A stretch of DNA of 64,000 nucleotides from contig NZ_JHAL01000002.1 in the NCBI RefSeq assembly GCF_000738005.1, positions 1,577,857 to 1,641,856 on the forward strand, given 5' to 3'. The notes beneath the pieces were generated by a model. That model was given only the letters and a program-made list of their open reading frames with translations, did not search any database and was not told where the DNA came from. How positions within the stretch are numbered: the first letter of the stretch is position 1; each line of letters starts with the position of its first letter. The position numbers and the translations under genes are program-made. Of the stretch, positions 61,164-64,000 are shown in pieces. The stretch comes from Bifidobacterium crudilactis. Its GTDB lineage: Bacteria; Actinomycetota; Actinomycetes; Actinomycetales; Bifidobacteriaceae.

Positions 61164-62201
61164 TCATGATGCGATGAGGGAGGATTCCCGGATAATCAGC
61201 CGTGGTTCGACCTCCAAGTGCGTAGGCAGCCAGGCTTTGCTCTCGTGCTCCTTGGTAATCAAATCCATCGAATGCCGCGCTATATCCCGCCAGGGAATAT
61301 CGACCGCGCTGAAGGAGGGTTTGCTTAGACCACTTTCGGCGCAGAGCTCGGAATCCTGAAGCACCACCAATTTTATCTGTTCAGGAACCGTGATACCGGA
61401 GCTTCGGCATGCAGCAAGCACACCGAGCGCCGTCATACCGTCAGAACAGATGACGGATTCCGGAAACTGGTCTCCTTGGGAGAATATCCTGCTGGCCTCC
61501 TGAAAGCCGTAATCCATGCCACCTGCTCCGAAGCGTATCCATTCCGTACGAGTCGACAGCCCCGAAAGCGTCATTTGCATATGAAAGGCGGTGAACAGCC
61601 CCATGCCGTCTACCGAATCCGTACTGTTGCCGAGATACGCCACCGAATGCGCTCCCGCAGCATTGAGATGCTCGGCAATCATCTGCATGATCAGACTGTT
61701 GCTGGTCCCCACCCAATCCAAGTGGTTCGAATAGGATTGGGCGAACATCTGCACCACCGGCGTGTGTTCGGCAATCTCCTCAAGCAGCCCTGCCACCGAC
61801 TCCGTCTCGTGGGGAACGATAAGAATGCCGTCCACATGACGAGAGACGACATCGTGCAGGCGCTGCCGCTGTTCGTGCGCGCTCTCGCCCACGCCCAGAA
61901 CCAGTTGCTTGCCCTTGTCGTTGATCACCGCCTCCGCGGCCTGTACAAGTCCCGAATACATCGACGTGCTCAAATCGGGCACCACAACGGCGATGATATT
62001 CGTGACATCGCTGCGCAACGCACTTGCCGCATAGTTCACCGAGTAATTCAAGCGTTCGGCGGCGCTTTTGACCTTCCGACTCAGCTCATCGTCTTTTTTG
62101 CGCCTTCCGGAGAGCACACGGGACACCGTGGCAGTCGAGACACCAGCCAGCGCGGCAACGTTGGATATCGATGCCTCGCTGCTGGATGATCTCTGCGACA
62201 T
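61164..62201 (-). CDS. LacI family transcription regulator
   Basis: 345 residues. The HTH SISNVAALAGVSTATVSRVLSG is a textbook LacI domain at residues 11-32, with the hinge helix near AASAL at 55-65. A periplasmic-binding-like sugar-sensing domain fills the rest. GGAGTG precedes the ATG. It lies just past the 3' end of ptsH on the same strand. Its targets are unknown; the AAACGAT repeats between ptsH and ptsI are candidates. Confidence 0.93.
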   Translation of the reverse strand: MSQRSSSSEASISNVAALAGVSTATVSRVLSGRRKKDDELSRKVKSAAERLNYSVNYAASALRSDVTNIIAVVVPDLSTSMYSGLVQAAEAVINDKGKQLVLGVGESAHEQRQRLHDVVSRHVDGILIVPHETESVAGLLEEIAEHTPVVQMFAQSYSNHLDWVGTSNSLIMQMIAEHLNAAGAHSVAYLGNSTDSVDGMGLFTAFHMQMTLSGLSTRTEWIRFGAGGMDYGFQEASRIFSQGDQFPESVICSDGMTALGVLAACRSSGITVPEQIKLVVLQDSELCAESGLSKPSFSAVDIPWRDIARHSMDLITKEHESKAWLPTHLEVEPRLIIRESSLIAS

Positions 62202-62271
62202 GCCACACTCCGGATTAGAACTAAGGATTTACTTGCGATGCCATCTGATGGCGGCACATACAGCTTAATAC

Positions 62272-62541
62272 CTATTCTGTTGCGAGCAGCGTCTTGGCCA
62301 AAGCATCCGCCACCTTCTCCGAGTCGTCCCCCTCAACGACTATCTCAACGGCATCCCCCTGCTGTATTCCGAGACTCATCACCATCAGCACACTGGCAGC
62401 GTCCACACCGGGATCACCCGCATGTTTGGCAATCGTCACCTCACATCCGCTCGCAGCCACCGCTTGCGCGAATGCGGATGCGGGACGGGCGTGAATGCCG
62501 ACGGGATCCTCGATGGTGATAATGCGCTTTGATGTAGTCAT
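62272..62541 (-). CDS. ptsH: Phosphocarrier protein HPr
   Basis: 89 residues. HPr carries phosphate from enzyme I to sugar-specific EII proteins. The active histidine is in GIHARPAS. The region of the regulatory serine reads AASVLMVMSLGI, so the Ser equivalent to position 46 is kept although the residues around it differ from Firmicutes. AAGGAG lies seven bases before the ATG at 62541. Transcribed away from ptsI, unlike the common ptsHI operon. Confidence 0.93.
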   Translation of the reverse strand: MTTSKRIITIEDPVGIHARPASAFAQAVAASGCEVTIAKHAGDPGVDAASVLMVMSLGIQQGDAVEIVVEGDDSEKVADALAKTLLATE

Positions 62542-62779
62542 CAATACTCCTTCGTATAGGAAACGATTCGTGCGATTTGCTCGCACACGCCTAAACGATA
62601 CCTCGGATTGACCTTTTTCAGAAATCGTTTACCATAGTATTTACAACGTTTCAAAGATACATTGAGGTGACCTTTGCAACGAGGACATCAGCGACCATAT
62701 ACACACAGGTTTGGGGACAGTCCGGATGCAGCGCGGCAGATTTGGGCGACGTGCTTGCCGGCATGAAGAAGAGGTTTGC
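62542..62779. promoter_or_regulatory. Divergent ptsH-ptsI promoter region with repeated AAACGAT motif
   Basis: AAACGAT occurs at 62561-62567 and 62593-62599 and reversed at 62624-62630; a degenerate reversed copy lies at 62645-62651. Each centre contains the CG step favoured by LacI-type regulators. TTGACC (62608-62613) is a fair -35 for ptsI. Spacings of the first three are about 31-32 bp, three helical turns. Confidence 0.5.
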
Positions 62780-64000
62780 ATGAATATCAGCGGTACAGGA
62801 ATTGGACGTGGGGTGGCCGTGGGGAATATTCTCCGTATGGCACCGGCATTGGAAGTGCCTTCAGACCAGCTTCGTCCATCCACCATAGAGTTTGAAAGCG
62901 CAAGCAGTGATGTGAGACGAGTCTTGCAGGAGGTCAGCGCGGATCTGCAGAAACGGGCCGATCAGGCGCAACACAGCAAGGAAAGCAGCGATGCGGCACC
63001 GATTCTCGCCGCGCTCTCGCAGATGGCGACCGATCCGGCCCTCGGGCAATCGATAGATACCGCATTGCAGGGGGGAAAGAGCCCTGAACGCGCCGTCTAC
63101 GAAGGCTTCAACGAGTTCGAGGACAAACTGCGCGCGCTTGGCGGATACATGGCCGAGCGTGCCAACGATTTGCATGACGTGGGACAGCGCGCGATAGCGC
63201 TGTTGACGAACTCCCCGATGCCTGGAATTCCGCAAAGCGACACACCGTTTATCCTGCTGGCGGACGACCTCTCCCCTGCCGATACGGCGGCCTTGGACAT
63301 GAACAAAACCCTCGGCATCATCACCATTCAGGGCAGTCCGACGAGCCACACCGCGATTCTGGCACGTTCCAGGGGCATCGTCGCCATCGTAGGTGCAGAG
63401 CAGGCGGCGAATTTGGCCAACGGAAGCCGGGTCATCGTCAATGCCGCAACGGGCACGATAACCGTGGACCCGAGCGATGAGGAACTGCAGCAGGCAGAAC
63501 TCCATAAGCAGCATGCCGCGCATGCTCGCCTGCTTCGCGGAAAGCCGGGCAGCACCAAAGACGGCAGGCACATCGCTTTACTCGCCAATGTCGCCAAACC
63601 CGAGGATGCCGATGCCGCTCTGGAATACGGTGCCGAGGGGATAGGCCTGTTCCGCACGGAATTCATGTTCATGGCTTCCTCGACCGCACCTTCGGTGGAG
63701 GACCAGACGAAGGCATACGCCAAACTGCTCGCTCGTTTTCCGGGCAGGAAAGTAGTAATTCGAATGCTGGACGCCGGAGCGGACAAACCGCTCGACTTCC
63801 TCACTCCGGAGAACGAGCCCAACCCTGCGCTAGGCCTGCGCGGTCTGCGCACCCTGCGCACCCATCGTCAGATACTCGATGACCAGCTGGAGGCGCTTGC
63901 CCGTGCGGACGCCCAGACGGATGCAGACCTCTGGGTCATGGCGCCAATGGTCGCCGACGAGCACGAAGCCGAGTATTTCGTCACTCTGGGCAAGGCACGC
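62780..64000 (+). CDS. ptsI: PTS enzyme I, N-terminal 407 residues (runs off the window)
   Basis: Enzyme I takes phosphate from PEP and gives it to HPr. The active histidine is His190 in GSPTSHTAILARSRG, and the PEP-binding domain begins with GIGLFRTEFMFM and continues ALGLRGLR. The N-terminal HPr-binding helical domain is complete. The ATG at 62780 is the second of two close ATGs; the first is followed by a stop after six codons. GAAGAGG precedes it. The gene is still open at the last base, so about 150 residues are missing. Confidence 0.93.
   Translation, partial: MNISGTGIGRGVAVGNILRMAPALEVPSDQLRPSTIEFESASSDVRRVLQEVSADLQKRADQAQHSKESSDAAPILAALSQMATDPALGQSIDTALQGGKSPERAVYEGFNEFEDKLRALGGYMAERANDLHDVGQRAIALLTNSPMPGIPQSDTPFILLADDLSPADTAALDMNKTLGIITIQGSPTSHTAILARSRGIVAIVGAEQAANLANGSRVIVNAATGTITVDPSDEELQQAELHKQHAAHARLLRGKPGSTKDGRHIALLANVAKPEDADAALEYGAEGIGLFRTEFMFMASSTAPSVEDQTKAYAKLLARFPGRKVVIRMLDAGADKPLDFLTPENEPNPALGLRGLRTLRTHRQILDDQLEALARADAQTDADLWVMAPMVADEHEAEYFVTLGKAR

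Noticed and set aside
1..64000. CRISPR array, prophage or integrase, rRNA genes
   Set aside because: No regularly spaced repeat-spacer units, no phage structural or integrase genes, and no rRNA sequence were seen.

Overview
The window reads as a chromosome segment of a member of the Bifidobacteriaceae (Actinomycetota), most likely Bifidobacterium or a close relative. The grounds are the ribosomal order rpsF-ssb-rpsR-rplI, a class III (anaerobic) ribonucleotide reductase pair nrdD-nrdG, HPr and enzyme I genes, LacI-type sugar control, lipoproteins and a LAxTG-type wall anchor with actinobacterial features, and mid-to-high GC coding with strong Shine-Dalgarno sequences. The species call is inference; no 16S gene is present.

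Layout. 0-14.5 kb is core-like: nrdDG behind what look like paired NrdR boxes, a DUF1275 membrane protein, a substrate-binding protein and permease of the thiamine-precursor type without an ATPase, a DUF805 protein, a phosphatase, an MFS transporter, a GtrA protein, a MIF-like tautomerase, and the rpsF operon with a candidate S6:S18 leader. From 14.7 to 40.3 kb lies a surface-glycan island that looks AT-richer and has genes on both strands: rmlB, an unrecognised 547-residue membrane protein coupled to a Nudix hydrolase, UDP-galactopyranose mutase (glf), a Wzm/Wzt ABC exporter, two large GlfT2-like galactofuranosyltransferases, three big multi-pass membrane proteins (two DUF6020-like, one GT-C-like), two polyprenol-phosphate type GT2 enzymes, a Wzx-like flippase, a secreted ricin-type lectin, a small Ser-rich membrane-anchored protein and a frameshifted UDP-glucose dehydrogenase. 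40.5-45.7 kb is one giant wall-anchored lamin-tail/metallophosphoesterase protein. 46-64 kb is metabolic and accessory: glycerol dehydrogenase, an RpiR regulator overlapping an aminotransferase, an orphan amino-acid binding lipoprotein, tRNA-Ser(GGA), a GH31 glycosidase with an MFS transporter behind four 14-bp repeats, an acetyltransferase, an orphan diflavin reductase, an HxlR-oxidoreductase pair, a LacI regulator, and divergent ptsH and ptsI (ptsI runs off the end).

How the genes may work together. The glycan island is best read as building a galactofuranose polymer inside the cell (glf supplies UDP-Galf, two GlfT2-like enzymes polymerise), exporting it through Wzm/Wzt, and decorating it outside with sugars carried on polyprenyl phosphate by the GT2 enzymes, with transfer by the GT-C/DUF6020-like proteins. 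Bifidobacteria are known to carry galactofuranan lipoglycans, which makes this a reasonable but unproven assignment.

Non-coding signals stand out. There is a three-copy family of about 66-bp palindromes with a conserved asymmetric loop and compensatory arm changes, always in sense orientation downstream of a gene. There is also a two-copy family of about 105-114 bp elements with 16-bp inverted ends, many long perfect terminator hairpins, a 14-bp tandem operator array, and an AAACGAT cluster between ptsH and ptsI. The strongest candidates for something undescribed are the palindrome family and the 547-residue protein/Nudix pair.
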